A stretch of DNA of 64,000 nucleotides from NCBI RefSeq assembly GCF_026672255.1, contig NZ_JAPOHA010000004.1, positions 177,876 through 241,875 of the forward strand, in the 5' to 3' direction. Positions 25,038-33,384 of this stretch are shown here, piece after piece. Within the stretch, counting starts at the first letter, position 1. Every line of letters begins with the position of its first letter. The notes beneath the pieces are model-generated. The model did no database searches. It was not told the DNA's origin and saw only the letters and a program-made list of their open reading frames with translations. Source of the DNA: Caproiciproducens galactitolivorans. Its GTDB lineage: Bacteria > Bacillota > Clostridia > Oscillospirales > Acutalibacteraceae. Made by a program: the position numbers and the translations under genes.

Positions 25038-25577
25038 TTAGTAGGGATATTTTTCCACAACCGGTGAATTCTGCCGTGCAAGGTGGTAAACATACTTAAA
25101 CACGGTTTTTGCATCGTCAGGCGCGATCTTATGTTTCAAAATAGTATACACAATTTCTTTGCAAAGTTCAGAAAGGTCTTTATCCCATAAAATTTCGCCA
25201 CCATGCCCGGAAAGTATGTTGTTGGAAAAAGTCAAGGCTGTATTCAAATCCCACATACAGACCTTATGCTTGACCAAAACGTCCAGAATTTCTTCGCAAG
25301 CTTCGGAAAATGTTTGATTCCAGTAAATTCGTTTCCCCCGCTCCATAGAATTGCCTACAGAATGACCGTCAAATGCGCTATTATCTTTGTTCGACGCCGG
25401 AATCTCAAAATCTTCTTTGGGCTTAACATCGAGTTTGATTTCTAAATTTTCAATTTCGCTTGCTTCCTCCTGCTCCGCTTGCAGGCCGGGGTCATAGTTG
25501 GCTTTGCTTACAGCGTTAGCAATTGCTTTCCCGTCTAAAGTAACCGATTTCTCGCTTTCTTCAATGGTAACTTTCAT
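25038..25577 (-). CDS. Hypothetical prophage protein (179 aa)
   Basis: Start at ATG 25577 (MKVTIEESEKSVTL); a TTG three codons earlier sits almost inside the GGAG site. Residues ~12-40 (VTLDGKAIANAVSKANYDPG) share a V.LDGK.I....K.N pattern with the end of the adjacent tape-measure fragment. Two related helical segments (FSEACEEILDVLVKHKVCMW and LSELCKEIVYTILKHKIAPD) form an internal repeat of ~50 residues. No family recognised; it lies 15 bp downstream of the tape-measure fragment, so probably a tail-associated or accessory phage protein. Confidence 0.6.
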   Translation of the reverse strand: MKVTIEESEKSVTLDGKAIANAVSKANYDPGLQAEQEEASEIENLEIKLDVKPKEDFEIPASNKDNSAFDGHSVGNSMERGKRIYWNQTFSEACEEILDVLVKHKVCMWDLNTALTFSNNILSGHGGEILWDKDLSELCKEIVYTILKHKIAPDDAKTVFKYVYHLARQNSPVVEKYPY

Positions 25578-25592
25578 TCTTCTCAATCTCCT

Positions 25593-25850
25593 TTACGTTG
25601 ACTGCAAACCGAGGTTGTATCCACGATTTGCATTATATTTGTTATTGCTGTCACTGATCTTCTTACCGTCAAGATTAACCGTCGTATCTTTTTCTGCTAT
25701 CTTCTGAGCTACTTCCAATATTTGTGCAAGTACGGCCACCATGCCTTCGTTGCCCTCTGTAACTGTTTCCCGAATGATCGACTGCGGAGCAACAATTTCC
25801 GGGTTTGTAGACGCACCAGCATATTCGCCTATGGGAAAGCTCGCCATATG
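25593..25850 (-). pseudogene. C-terminal fragment of phage tail tape-measure protein
   Basis: The readable part, MASFPIGEYAGASTNPEIVA then PQSIIRETVTEGNEGMVAVL and VNLDGKKISDSNNKYNANRG, matches the usual end of tail tape-measure proteins (GEyaGA..NPEIvaP ... v.lDGk.i). A full protein is 600-1500 residues; here only ~85 remain. Homology ends at about 25850, where unrelated sequence linked to the DUF1016 gene begins, marking a deletion junction. Any internal start at Met13 is probably not used as a real gene. Confidence 0.72.
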
Positions 25851-26064
25851 GCGTTTGCAGTCACACAGTGCCTTCGGCGGCACTTGGCTGAGTGATTATC
25901 TTCCCAACCGGCTGGGCGTTCATATGGATGAAGCAACTGCACAACAGGACGGCGGCCTTGAAATGAAACAAAGCTACTAACAATTCCAAGCATTTCACCG
26001 GCGGAGCTTGCTCTGCCGGGTACATAAAAAAACAGGCTCCCACGGAGCCGGAAAGGAGAAGTCT

Positions 26065-26931
26065 ATGAAAGCATTGAAAAAGAACAGTGCCCTGTATCTG
26101 GAACAGGTTGCCTCTGCGGTAGCTGAATGCTATAAAAAAGACGAGAAGCCCTGCAATCGGGCACTGCTGGAGCTTTATACACGGATCGGTCAATGTATCT
26201 GCCGTCAGGGAGAAAAAGCATTTATCCCACATTTGGCTGAAATGCTTGCTGACCAATTTCCATCGCTGAAAGGCTTCTCTCTTCGTAATCTCCGCAGGAT
26301 GCGTGATTTTTACCGCACTTATGAAAACAACCAGGTTCTTATGGAAAGGGCACAGTCCCTTGGCTGGACACAGAACGCCGTGATACTGGAATGCTGTGAA
26401 ACCGATGAGCAGCGTTCGTTTTATATTGACCTTGCGGCAGAACGGAACCTTTCCAAGCTGGCGCTCATGAAAGTCATTCAGGAGGATGCCCTTGCTGAAG
26501 CTATGCATACAGAAAATTACGCCACGAATATGGAACCCAGCTTTGCCCCTGTAAGCGATAGCCGCATCGATGAAGCAGTAGACACTACTGCGTCCGTTGG
26601 AACGGTGTGTGAGCCGTTTGTGACAGCGTGTGAGCCTCCCCGCCAAGGGGATGCTCTGCACCGAAGCAATGACAGCAGCTACAGCAAAATCCTCGCAATG
26701 CTTCCGACCGACAGAAGAATGAAAAATATGCGAAAACATTCTTTTTTATGCTGGCGGGATTATCCGTTTCTTGAACGCTCTGTTTCATCAAAAATATTGG
26801 CGCAGAAACAAATCATCTATTTGAAGCCACCGCCCGACACAGTTCAGCCGAACAAGTTCCCGCCGTCTTTCAGCAGAAAGCAGAGCAGGAATGATCAATG
26901 TCGAGTACACCGACCGAAAACAGTCGCATGA
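26065..26931 (+). pseudogene. Truncated DUF1016 (YhcG-like) gene
   Basis: Start at ATG 26065 after AAAGGAG. The first ~150 residues fit the DUF1016 N-terminal domain (IGQCICRQGEKAFIPHLAEM, FSLRNLRRMRDFYRTY, LGWTQNAVILECCETDEQRS). Full proteins carry a C-terminal PD-(D/E)xK nuclease domain; here the sequence after about residue 180 becomes a compositionally odd, Arg/Pro/Ser-rich tail with no nuclease motif, as if it runs into unrelated or frame-shifted DNA. I treat it as broken. DUF1016 proteins occur with restriction systems and mobile DNA; this one has no such neighbours. Confidence 0.7.
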
Positions 26932-27071
26932 ATGTCTGAACACAACAGTGAAAAGCCTGAGGGTTTATGATATCATAAAATTGGTCATTGCCTGCGGAGA
27001 ATCCGATTTATTTTGAGGACTGGATGCTCTTTTTTGAGAAAGATAAGAAATCTTTTTTCCACGGTGTCCAC

Positions 27072-27155
27072 AAAACAAGGACAAGGCTTTTGCCTTGTCC
27101 TTGTTTTTTGCCGTCACGGGGCGAGAACCCGGTGCAGGTTGGGAGCATAATCGGA
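27072..27155 (+). repeat. R2 repeat copy 1 (hairpin plus G/C-rich tail)
   Basis: CAAGGACAAGGC / GCCTTGTCCTTG with a TTTT loop and following T-run (27072-27109), then GCCGTCACGGGGCGAGAACC CGGTGCAGG and GGGAGCATAA. The same combination occurs at 28958-29045 and 40119-40195, and the tail alone at 30150-30190. It lies just inside the right attachment core. Confidence 0.75.
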
Positions 27156-27219
27156 AATCTTTCTATAGCAAAACAGCGAAGGGATTCGCGGAACGCGGGT
27201 TAAGCGTGCCAGCACCCGC

Positions 27220-27237
27220 GTCCCTCCGGGCGTGCCA
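27220..27237 (+). repeat. Right attachment core
   Basis: GTCCCTCCGGGCGTGCCA: 17 of 18 bases match the end of tRNA-Arg. The flanking sequence does not form a tRNA, as expected for the distal junction. Confidence 0.72.
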
Positions 27238-27240
27238 CGA

Positions 27241-27547
27241 AAAACTGCATGGATACTGAGAAATCAGTGATTCAGGCAGTTTTTGTTTTCTCTAATATGC
27301 AGTAACACAGTAGTAGTTTATAGGCTATTATTTTGCCTCCGCAAACCGCTGTGTCTCTTTCAACCATAAATACGTCCGCTTACCCATGATCCGGCACGTA
27401 TAACGTGTCCCTGCGCCACCAACTTTTAGGGAAGTGTGCGGAAATATGGATATTTTAATTCAAGAACAAATAAAGCCCTCTCAGCTGCCATAAAGCAGTT
27501 AAGAGGGCACGTTTATAGGGTTCTCCGATTACTCGATAGACCAATAA
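27241..27547. other. Intergenic region with terminator and gene debris
   Basis: An inverted repeat AAAAACTGC / GCAGTTTTT lies at 27241-27287. On the minus strand around 27330-27430 a frame reads VGGAGTRYTCRIMGKRTYLW and so on to a stop, without a start: probably a gene relic. At 27472-27510 GCCCTCTCAGCTGC / GCAGTTAAGAGGGC forms a minus-strand terminator followed by TTTATTTGTT. Confidence 0.5.
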
Positions 27548-27703
27548 TTATTTACACAAAACCAATTTAGCGCATTTCACAGAATCTTGCAACACAGTTT
27601 TAGGCTTATGAAGTTTAAAAACTTTCCTTTCGGGTACTTCTTCCATCCAACCGCATTGTCTACAATAATACGCCTTAAAATAGGGGTCATAATAGATAAG
27701 AGC
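27548..27703 (-). pseudogene. Remnant with CxxC zinc-ribbon-like segment
   Basis: About 51 codons open on the minus strand (…YYDPYFKAYYCRQCGWMEEV… to a TAA at 27548) with no start codon; a stop lies just upstream. The CRQCGW motif looks like half of a zinc ribbon. Probably the 3' end of a truncated small gene that used the terminator at 27472-27510. Confidence 0.4.
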
Positions 27704-27740
27704 TTATGTGTTGGCCACAAATCAGATTTTTGGAACTATT

Positions 27741-28106
27741 TTATGGAATATATTTAAATCCCCACTTCGTCATGGCATAAAAAATCGGCAAAAGATCTTT
27801 TCCTTTTTCAGTAAGAGAATATTCCACATGAGGCGGAATTTCATTGAATTGTTTTCTGGAAACTAAACCGTCATCTTCCAGTTCGCGCAAGGATGAGGTC
27901 AGCATGGTGTTCGTGATGCCGTCTATGTTCTTTTTCAACTCACCAAAGCGTATTGCGTCTTTCATGCATAACTCGTAAATGATTTCAAATTTCCATTTTC
28001 CTTGAAGCATCCTAAGTAGCGGTATCACGGGACAGTTTCCGGATTCTGTAAGAATGCCGAGTTTTACTTTCTCCATATATTCCTCGTAGGATATATCGTA
28101 TTTCAT
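27741..28106 (-). CDS. HxlR family transcriptional regulator
   Basis: 121 residues from ATG 28106 (MKYDISYEEYMEKV), with AAAGGAG upstream. The winged-helix core is clear: CPVIPLLRMLQGKWKFEIIY, LKKNIDGITNTMLTSSLREL and PPHVEYSLTEKGKDLLPIF, matching the HxlR pattern (C...L..i.GKW...IL, RF.EL......I....L...L+.Le.dGL). HxlR proteins often sense electrophiles or redox via the N-terminal Cys, present here. It is divergent from the flavin reductase-fold gene, likely its target. Confidence 0.9.
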   Translation of the reverse strand: MKYDISYEEYMEKVKLGILTESGNCPVIPLLRMLQGKWKFEIIYELCMKDAIRFGELKKNIDGITNTMLTSSLRELEDDGLVSRKQFNEIPPHVEYSLTEKGKDLLPIFYAMTKWGFKYIP

Positions 28107-28297
28107 ATTCGCATATAGCTCCTTTCGTTTTGTGTAATTCCTCATTTCTTTTGCAGTACGGTACGCCATACTATGTAAGAACAATCTGCGTACTTGAATT
28201 ATTTAATATATCAAGTATAATTTTTATATCAGTAAAAGTCAATATCGATGCCGGTACATTTAAAAAATTGGTTCATGCAGAAAGGATGGTTTACACC

Positions 28298-28801
28298 ATG
28301 AAGGAAATCAACATTGGCAAAGCTACAGAATTTACTTCTCCGAATCCCCTGACGTTCATTTGCTCAGAGAAGCCGGATGGCACTACAAACATCGCTCCAG
28401 TATCCTTTGTGAGCTATCTCTCTTTTAATCCGCCAATGGTCGGGTTCGCTATGGGCAAGGCAGCTTATACAGGTGAACGGGTACGTGAAACCGGTAAGGT
28501 TATCATTACTGTTCCCGGCAATAGTCTTCGTGAGGCGGTCATGTCTTGCGGCTCATCCAGCGGCAGAAACACAAACAAGGTGAAGAAATTCGGAATTAAA
28601 CTTACCGAAGTTCCGGGATGCAGCATCAAAATTCCTGCAGATACGAAATTAGCTCTCGTTGCAAAGCTCAATCAGACAGTTGAAACAGGTAATCACTACC
28701 TTTATATCTGCGATGTTGAGCAGATATACGGTGATGAAAGCAAAGAAGCGATTTTTGCATGGAATGGATATGCAGAAGCGGCTCCTGCGCAAAAAAAATA
28801 A
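28298..28801 (+). CDS. Flavin reductase-like FMN-binding protein
   Basis: 167 residues with the split-barrel flavin reductase fold: NPLTFICSEKPDGTTNIAPV, SFVSYLSFNPPMVGFAMGKA, and TGKVIITVPGNSLREAVMSC. Such proteins bind FMN and transfer electrons from NAD(P)H to flavin or act as flavoredoxins in anaerobes. I start at ATG 28298; a Met four codons earlier is also possible (the GAAAGGA site fits 28298 better). Regulated probably by the divergent HxlR protein. Confidence 0.85.
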   Translation: MKEINIGKATEFTSPNPLTFICSEKPDGTTNIAPVSFVSYLSFNPPMVGFAMGKAAYTGERVRETGKVIITVPGNSLREAVMSCGSSSGRNTNKVKKFGIKLTEVPGCSIKIPADTKLALVAKLNQTVETGNHYLYICDVEQIYGDESKEAIFAWNGYAEAAPAQKK

Positions 28802-28886
28802 CCCCTATAGGATACAGCCGCATGTCTTGCAATTTCCTAAAGTGTCGTGCATCTTTTTTGACCGAACTTGCCATCTTGAGCCTCAC

Positions 28887-28922
28887 CCAAATCCTTTTTT
28901 CAAGGATTTGGGGGGCTTTTAT
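28887..28922 (+). terminator. Terminator after flavin reductase gene
   Basis: CCCAAATCCTT / AAGGATTTGGG stem followed by GGGCTTTTAT. Confidence 0.75.
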
Positions 28923-28957
28923 GCCGTGCTTTATTCTGCATCTAAATTGAGTAAATA

Positions 28958-29045
28958 ACACAAAATAAGGACAAGGCTTTTTGCCTTGTCCTTATTTTGT
29001 GTCGTCATGGGGCGAGGACCCCGGTCAGGCAGCACTCCTTATTTC
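28958..29045 (+). repeat. R2 repeat copy 2
   Basis: A perfect 20-bp stem (28958-28977 with 28983-29002, loop TTTTT) containing GGACAAGGC / GCCTTGTCC, then GTCGTCATGGGGCGAGGACC CCGGTCAGG. Same order as the copies at 27072 and 40119. Confidence 0.72.
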
Positions 29046-29380
29046 AGTACAACACTATGAATATTTCCACCAATTTACACCCCAATTTGATTGCTTTATT
29101 CGCCGCTATAATATACAATATTTATTTAACCAGGATATTTCAATGAATTATATGACAGCAGAAGAATCAGGAATTACGCCGCACCCGGCATAGGTGCTTT
29201 GTACCTATTCGAAGATACCGGGTACTGCTTATTGCAGAATATATGCCTATACCGTTCGATTACGACAATTTATAAAGCAATTAATCTGAGAAGATGATTT
29301 ATTTTGGTTAATACGAAAGGACAAATCCATACCGGCCGCATAATTAATTTTACAAACGGTTTATCGTGAAGGGTGTAAAT
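29046..29380. other. Intergenic leader before methyltransferase gene
   Basis: A/T-rich, with a TATAAT at about 29108 and short inverted repeats near 29175-29230 (CACCCGG … CCGGGT around GCATAGGTGC/GTACCTAT). No gene seen. Confidence 0.4.
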
Positions 29381-30058
29381 ATGAATCATTTAGTTTTAAA
29401 AACAATATCTGGATTTCTTATACTTATAATTACTATGGGGCTATTACTTTTTATTCCTGCATGGACTGTTCGTTACTTGCAGGCATGGCTTTACCTGTTT
29501 ACATTTGCTGTATCTACAATATTGATTACCCTCTATTTGTTCAAGAACGACCCGGAACTTTTAAAACGGCGGGTTAAAGCAGGCTCAACCGCTGAAAAGG
29601 AAAAAGCCCAAAAAGCAATCCAGGCGATTGCAAACCTGTTTTTTTGCCTGATATACATTGTTGCCGGGCTTGACTTCCATTTTCATTGGTCGAGAATCCC
29701 TGAATTAATTAGTATTTTAGCGAACGCTTTTGTCTTTTTAGGGTTTTATATCGTGTTTCTGGTATTCAAAGAGAACAGCTATACTTCCGCCATTATAGAA
29801 GTCAATAAAGATCAAAAAGTAATTTCGACCGAAGTGTACGCGGTGGTTCGTCATCCTATGTATTTTGGAGCCATACTGATGTTAGTTTTTTCATCCGTGG
29901 CGCTCGGATCCTATTGGTCTTTACTCTGTGTCCTAGCTTTAATTATATCAATTATCGCGAGACTTCTTTATGAAGAAAAGTTTTTGTCGGAAAATTTATC
30001 AGGTTATAAAGAATATTGTAAAAAAGTAAAATATCACTTAATTCCTTATATATGGTAG
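29381..30058 (+). CDS. Integral membrane methyltransferase (ICMT/PEMT-like)
   Basis: 225 residues with about five membrane helices. The C-terminal half has the signature of isoprenylcysteine/phospholipid methyltransferase-like enzymes: VYAVVRHPMYFGAILMLVFS, a G/S-W turn (LGSYWSLL), then LLYEEKFLSENLSGYKEYCK and a final VKYHLIPYIW. These use S-adenosylmethionine to methylate a lipid or isoprenoid-linked substrate at the membrane; actual substrate unknown. I start at ATG 29381 (AAGGGTG site); a GTG five codons upstream is an alternative. Confidence 0.82.
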   Translation: MNHLVLKTISGFLILIITMGLLLFIPAWTVRYLQAWLYLFTFAVSTILITLYLFKNDPELLKRRVKAGSTAEKEKAQKAIQAIANLFFCLIYIVAGLDFHFHWSRIPELISILANAFVFLGFYIVFLVFKENSYTSAIIEVNKDQKVISTEVYAVVRHPMYFGAILMLVFSSVALGSYWSLLCVLALIISIIARLLYEEKFLSENLSGYKEYCKKVKYHLIPYIW

Positions 30059-30487
30059 TCCGTCAAATGGCCGGGTGTGCCTATGGTTTACACTGAGCGA
30101 AGAAAGCCTGATCTGATACTCAACCCGATTGTTTTGGCCGTCACGAGGCGAGAACCCCGGTACAGGGGATCGGGGAGCCATAACCCGGTTTGCGGGGCTA
30201 TTCAAGGGCAATTTCTGTCCGACTAGGTAATCGTCTACTATTTTTTACGATTCTCTCTTTGCATCCAAGCCATTTTTCGGTATTATTTTCCGGTATTAAA
30301 ATTACAGAGCATATCCGTGGCCTTCAAAATGGTGATTGTGGGCAATTCCCATTTGAAAGGTTTTTTTATCGGATATGCTCTGTTTTTTTTATCTTCTGTT
30401 CAGATTTTCATTCGCTCTTCCCCAACATTATAGAGCTTTTTCTTTTTAAGCCGGTGGAAAAACCAAGGCCCGCTATTAAAAATTCAA
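30059..30487. other. Intergenic region with R2 tail and long bifurcated hairpin
   Basis: 30150-30190 carries the R2 tail (GGCCGTCACGAGGCGAGAAC CCCGGTACAGG) without its hairpin. At 30305-30317 and 30370-30382 CAGAGCATATCCG pairs with CGGATATGCTCTG, followed by a T8 run: a plus-strand terminator. Inside its loop CCTTCAAAATGG can pair with CCATTTGAAAGG, giving an extended arm. Confidence 0.65.
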
Positions 30488-31777
30488 TTATGCCACGTCA
30501 CCGTTTACGGATTCCGGATGAGCGGCAACATACCGCCTGTTCATCACTCTAAGGGCGATGGCAAGTAAGAAACCGGCAGCGGACAGTGCGGCCATCGTAT
30601 AGAAGCATATCTGATAGCCCGCTATGCCAGGATGATTATCGAGCGTTGAACCAACAAGTGTGTACAGGAAAATTTCCGGGGCATAACCGACAATTGAAAT
30701 AACACCGGATGCAGTACCCGCCAGTTTTTTCGGTATATGTACTTCATCGATCGTAGCGAAATACATTGCCTTAACACCCAGAAGGAAGAGTCCCTGCAGT
30801 ACAAAGTTAATGACTAAAACCCATAACATTCCACGGTTTACAGGGATCAGTAAATAGCCAAATGAAAATACCGCCATACCGACAAATCCATATTCCATGA
30901 ATTTAATGGTGCTCTTCAGCTTATCCGCCAGAAGGCCTGCCAGCAGGGATCCGCCAAACATAAGCACATAGGCACGTATTACTCCCAGGATAGCCACAGT
31001 GGAGCTGTCTACTTTATAAATTTCACTTAGGTACGGAGTCAGGTAACCAAATATAATAACTGCGGAATAGTTGCATATTACTAAAAGGCCGCACATCCAG
31101 ATACGCGGAATCTTGACGACTTCTTTAAAATCAGCCCAGTTAACTTTATTTGCATTTTCTTTCATCTTATCCGACGCTTTTGGCTGCGGATCGCTGATAA
31201 AAAGAATGGCAAGGATTCCGGCAACAATCAGTGCAATACTATAGAAAGTAATCGCACCCTGTAATCCGAGTTTTTCATCGGCAAACCGGGAAAAAACATA
31301 AACAGACGCAAGAGAGATAATGGTTCCTACGAGACCGCGTCCGCCCTCCAAGAATCCGAAGATTCGGCCCTGTTCGTTTTCATCTCCCAGATTATTCGCG
31401 ATCTTGACCATGGAAGCCCAAAACGTGAATACGGTTGTGATTCCGAACAGTGTATGGATAATAAGCAATGAGGTGTACCCCGGCAGGGTAGCATACCAGA
31501 AGCCGATCAGCGCTGTTGCAAAACAGGAAAATACGATCAGCTTTTTAGGAGAAAATTTATCTGCGATCATACCGCCGGGAAAATAAAGAATGAAATTCAC
31601 AATCCCGTACATGGAAAGCAAAATACCCAGCTGCTCTTTTGTAGTCCCTGTTGATGATTGAAGCGTTGTGAAATAGATGTCCTTTAAATACGGCAGCTTT
31701 GTTATAATTCCGCCTGCAAATGCCACAATAAACAAGATTACCCAACGTTCTACTTTCGGTGATTTAAATTTAATCAT
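30488..31777 (-). CDS. Major facilitator superfamily permease
   Basis: 429 residues, 12 predicted membrane helices. MFS features: the loop 2-3 motif (GGMIADKFSPKKLIVFS, the G-x-x-x-D-(R/K)-x-x-(R/K) pattern) and its counterpart in the second half (LLAGLLADKLKSTIKFME). Start at ATG 31777 has AAGGAAGG. It is the last gene after the Ugp-like ABC genes on the same strand, 232 bp beyond the binding-protein gene, so it may import a product or substrate of the same pathway; substrate unknown. Some relatives carry organic or phosphorylated solutes. Confidence 0.82.
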   Translation of the reverse strand: MIKFKSPKVERWVILFIVAFAGGIITKLPYLKDIYFTTLQSSTGTTKEQLGILLSMYGIVNFILYFPGGMIADKFSPKKLIVFSCFATALIGFWYATLPGYTSLLIIHTLFGITTVFTFWASMVKIANNLGDENEQGRIFGFLEGGRGLVGTIISLASVYVFSRFADEKLGLQGAITFYSIALIVAGILAILFISDPQPKASDKMKENANKVNWADFKEVVKIPRIWMCGLLVICNYSAVIIFGYLTPYLSEIYKVDSSTVAILGVIRAYVLMFGGSLLAGLLADKLKSTIKFMEYGFVGMAVFSFGYLLIPVNRGMLWVLVINFVLQGLFLLGVKAMYFATIDEVHIPKKLAGTASGVISIVGYAPEIFLYTLVGSTLDNHPGIAGYQICFYTMAALSAAGFLLAIALRVMNRRYVAAHPESVNGDVA

Positions 31778-32009
31778 CTTTGTCAGCCTTCCTTTTACTG
31801 CGCACAATGGAAACAGGGTCAAGCCCGCCCGCGTTATTGTGCGGCAGTTTCAATAAATTTGAGATGCAGTAACAGCCCGGTTCTCAAACCTCCCCTCCTT
31901 CTTCCCGGTTATTTTGTATCATCGCAAGATATGCCCGCTGATTTTCGGTTGACTGCTAACCTCCTTCTTTCTATCGCCAGCTTTTTCAGGCAGCTTCTTA
32001 TCGGATATT

Positions 32010-33365
32010 TTATGATTGAGCCGCCCAATACTCATCAAGCGCTGCCTGTGCGATTTTCTTTTCCCGTGTCAGGGCCTCTTTCGCCGGAACATTTTCGATC
32101 AGAACCAAATCCAGGGCATCCTTGATAGCCTGGCTGACTTTTCCTCCCGTTATATCGACAAATAAGGGAATGGCAATTTTCGTTTGGTCAATCGCAACGC
32201 CCATTGCGGGAACTCTCTCCACATATGCTTTAAATTGCTTATCCTCACGGCAGGAAGTCCGCACGGGAAGATAGCCGGTATTAATGGAAAATTTGGAATT
32301 TTCTTCTGTACTGGAAAGATAGGAGATCCATTCGAAGGCCGCCGCTTTCTGCTGTTCCGGCGCCGCCGCCAGAACAGAACTCATAACCGCGTCAATATAG
32401 GGCTTCGCCGGTTTATCCTTCCATCCGGGCTGGACATGGGCGTCTACAATATTGAAATCCAAATCGCTGATATCGGCAGTGGACCCCGTGTAGCCTGCGG
32501 TTCTGCCCTGCAAAACATCGTCCATGGTTTTATACCAGAATTCCCAGCCTTCCCCGCCGAAATTAAATTTCATAATATGATCCTGATTAATCCATTTCCG
32601 CATGGATTCCCAGCTTTCAACCCACTCCGGCGAATCAAAGGTCACTGTTTTCTGGTCCTTGCTCAGCACCTGGCCTCCGGCGGCGCGCGCAATATCAATA
32701 AAATGAACCGGTTCATACATAGGGTCCCAGCCGTAGGATACGGTTTCGCCGTTTTTCTTCACGGATAATTTTTTGGAAGCTTCCGCCAGGGACTGCCAGC
32801 TCTTCAGGGCTTTATCGGGATCGATTCCTGCTTTTTTGAAGGATTCCTTCCGGTAAAATAAAATATGGGTGGTACTGTATGCGGGAAGAGCGTAAATATG
32901 TCCGTCGCTGCCCGTCCCGTAATTTAAAAGAGCCGGGATGATATCGTCCTTATGAAAGTCCGATTTTTTTTCAATATACCCGTCTAAATTCTGCAAAGCC
33001 TTTCTTTTCATAAACTTATTCGTGTATTCCGGGGGCATAAGCACGGCCGCTGGGGGCTGGTTCGCCGCAATTGCCGCCTGAAGGAGCTTGGAGGTTTCGG
33101 TATAATCCGCCTGCTTTACCCCTTTTACGGTGATTCTGTTCTGGGACGCATTAAAGTCATTGATAATATTATCCATTTCTTTTCCAAGCGTTCCGCCGAG
33201 CCCGTACCAGTATTCTATTTCAATTTTAGAGTTCCCGCTCTTATCCGTTCCTTTTTGGGAAGGTGCATTCGAATTGCAGGCCGATGTGGAAACGACCATG
33301 CCTGCCGCAAGAACAACACAGAGGATTCTTTTGAAAACGCCATAAATCTTATTATTTTCCATCAT
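32010..33365 (-). CDS. Extracellular solute-binding lipoprotein (UgpB-like)
   Basis: 451 residues. N-terminal positive/hydrophobic region (FKRILCVVLAAGMVVSTSAC) with a lipobox SAC and Cys30 as the lipidated residue. The mature part has the family-1 solute-binding pattern: IEIEYWYGLGGTLGKEMDNI, FNASQNRITVKGV, ALPAYSTTHILFYRKESFKK (hinge region) and FEWISYLSSTEENSKFSINT. The YWYGLGG and NTGYLPVR features recall glycerol-3-phosphate/glycerophosphodiester-binding UgpB rather than maltose types, but specificity is inference. It follows the two permeases in the operon; no ATPase gene is present, so a shared MsmX-like ATPase is expected elsewhere. Confidence 0.85.
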   Translation of the reverse strand: MMENNKIYGVFKRILCVVLAAGMVVSTSACNSNAPSQKGTDKSGNSKIEIEYWYGLGGTLGKEMDNIINDFNASQNRITVKGVKQADYTETSKLLQAAIAANQPPAAVLMPPEYTNKFMKRKALQNLDGYIEKKSDFHKDDIIPALLNYGTGSDGHIYALPAYSTTHILFYRKESFKKAGIDPDKALKSWQSLAEASKKLSVKKNGETVSYGWDPMYEPVHFIDIARAAGGQVLSKDQKTVTFDSPEWVESWESMRKWINQDHIMKFNFGGEGWEFWYKTMDDVLQGRTAGYTGSTADISDLDFNIVDAHVQPGWKDKPAKPYIDAVMSSVLAAAPEQQKAAAFEWISYLSSTEENSKFSINTGYLPVRTSCREDKQFKAYVERVPAMGVAIDQTKIAIPLFVDITGGKVSQAIKDALDLVLIENVPAKEALTREKKIAQAALDEYWAAQS

Positions 33366-33384
33366 AAATTCTCTTTTCCGGATT

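Larger units (their letters stand above)
20782..27237. mobile_element. Decayed prophage/integrated element in tRNA-Arg
   Basis: About 6.5 kb bounded by an 18-nt direct repeat of the tRNA 3' end. It holds phage genes in mixed orientations: XhlA-like protein, LL-H type holin, endolysin tail fragment, Rha regulator, tape-measure tail fragment, plus DUF3825, a lipoprotein, DUF1016 fragment and small unknowns. No integrase, terminase, capsid or portal gene remains, so deletions have removed most of the phage. Base composition is lower in G+C than flanking chromosome. Confidence 0.8.

Noticed and set aside
25861..26739. 292-residue minus-strand reading frame
   Set aside because: Lies antisense to the DUF1016 gene, Cys/Phe/His-rich, with no family features: a shadow frame.
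26065..26931. Anti-phage nuclease system based on DUF1016
   Set aside because: Only the N-terminal domain is recognisable; no PD-(D/E)xK domain, and no partner genes nearby.
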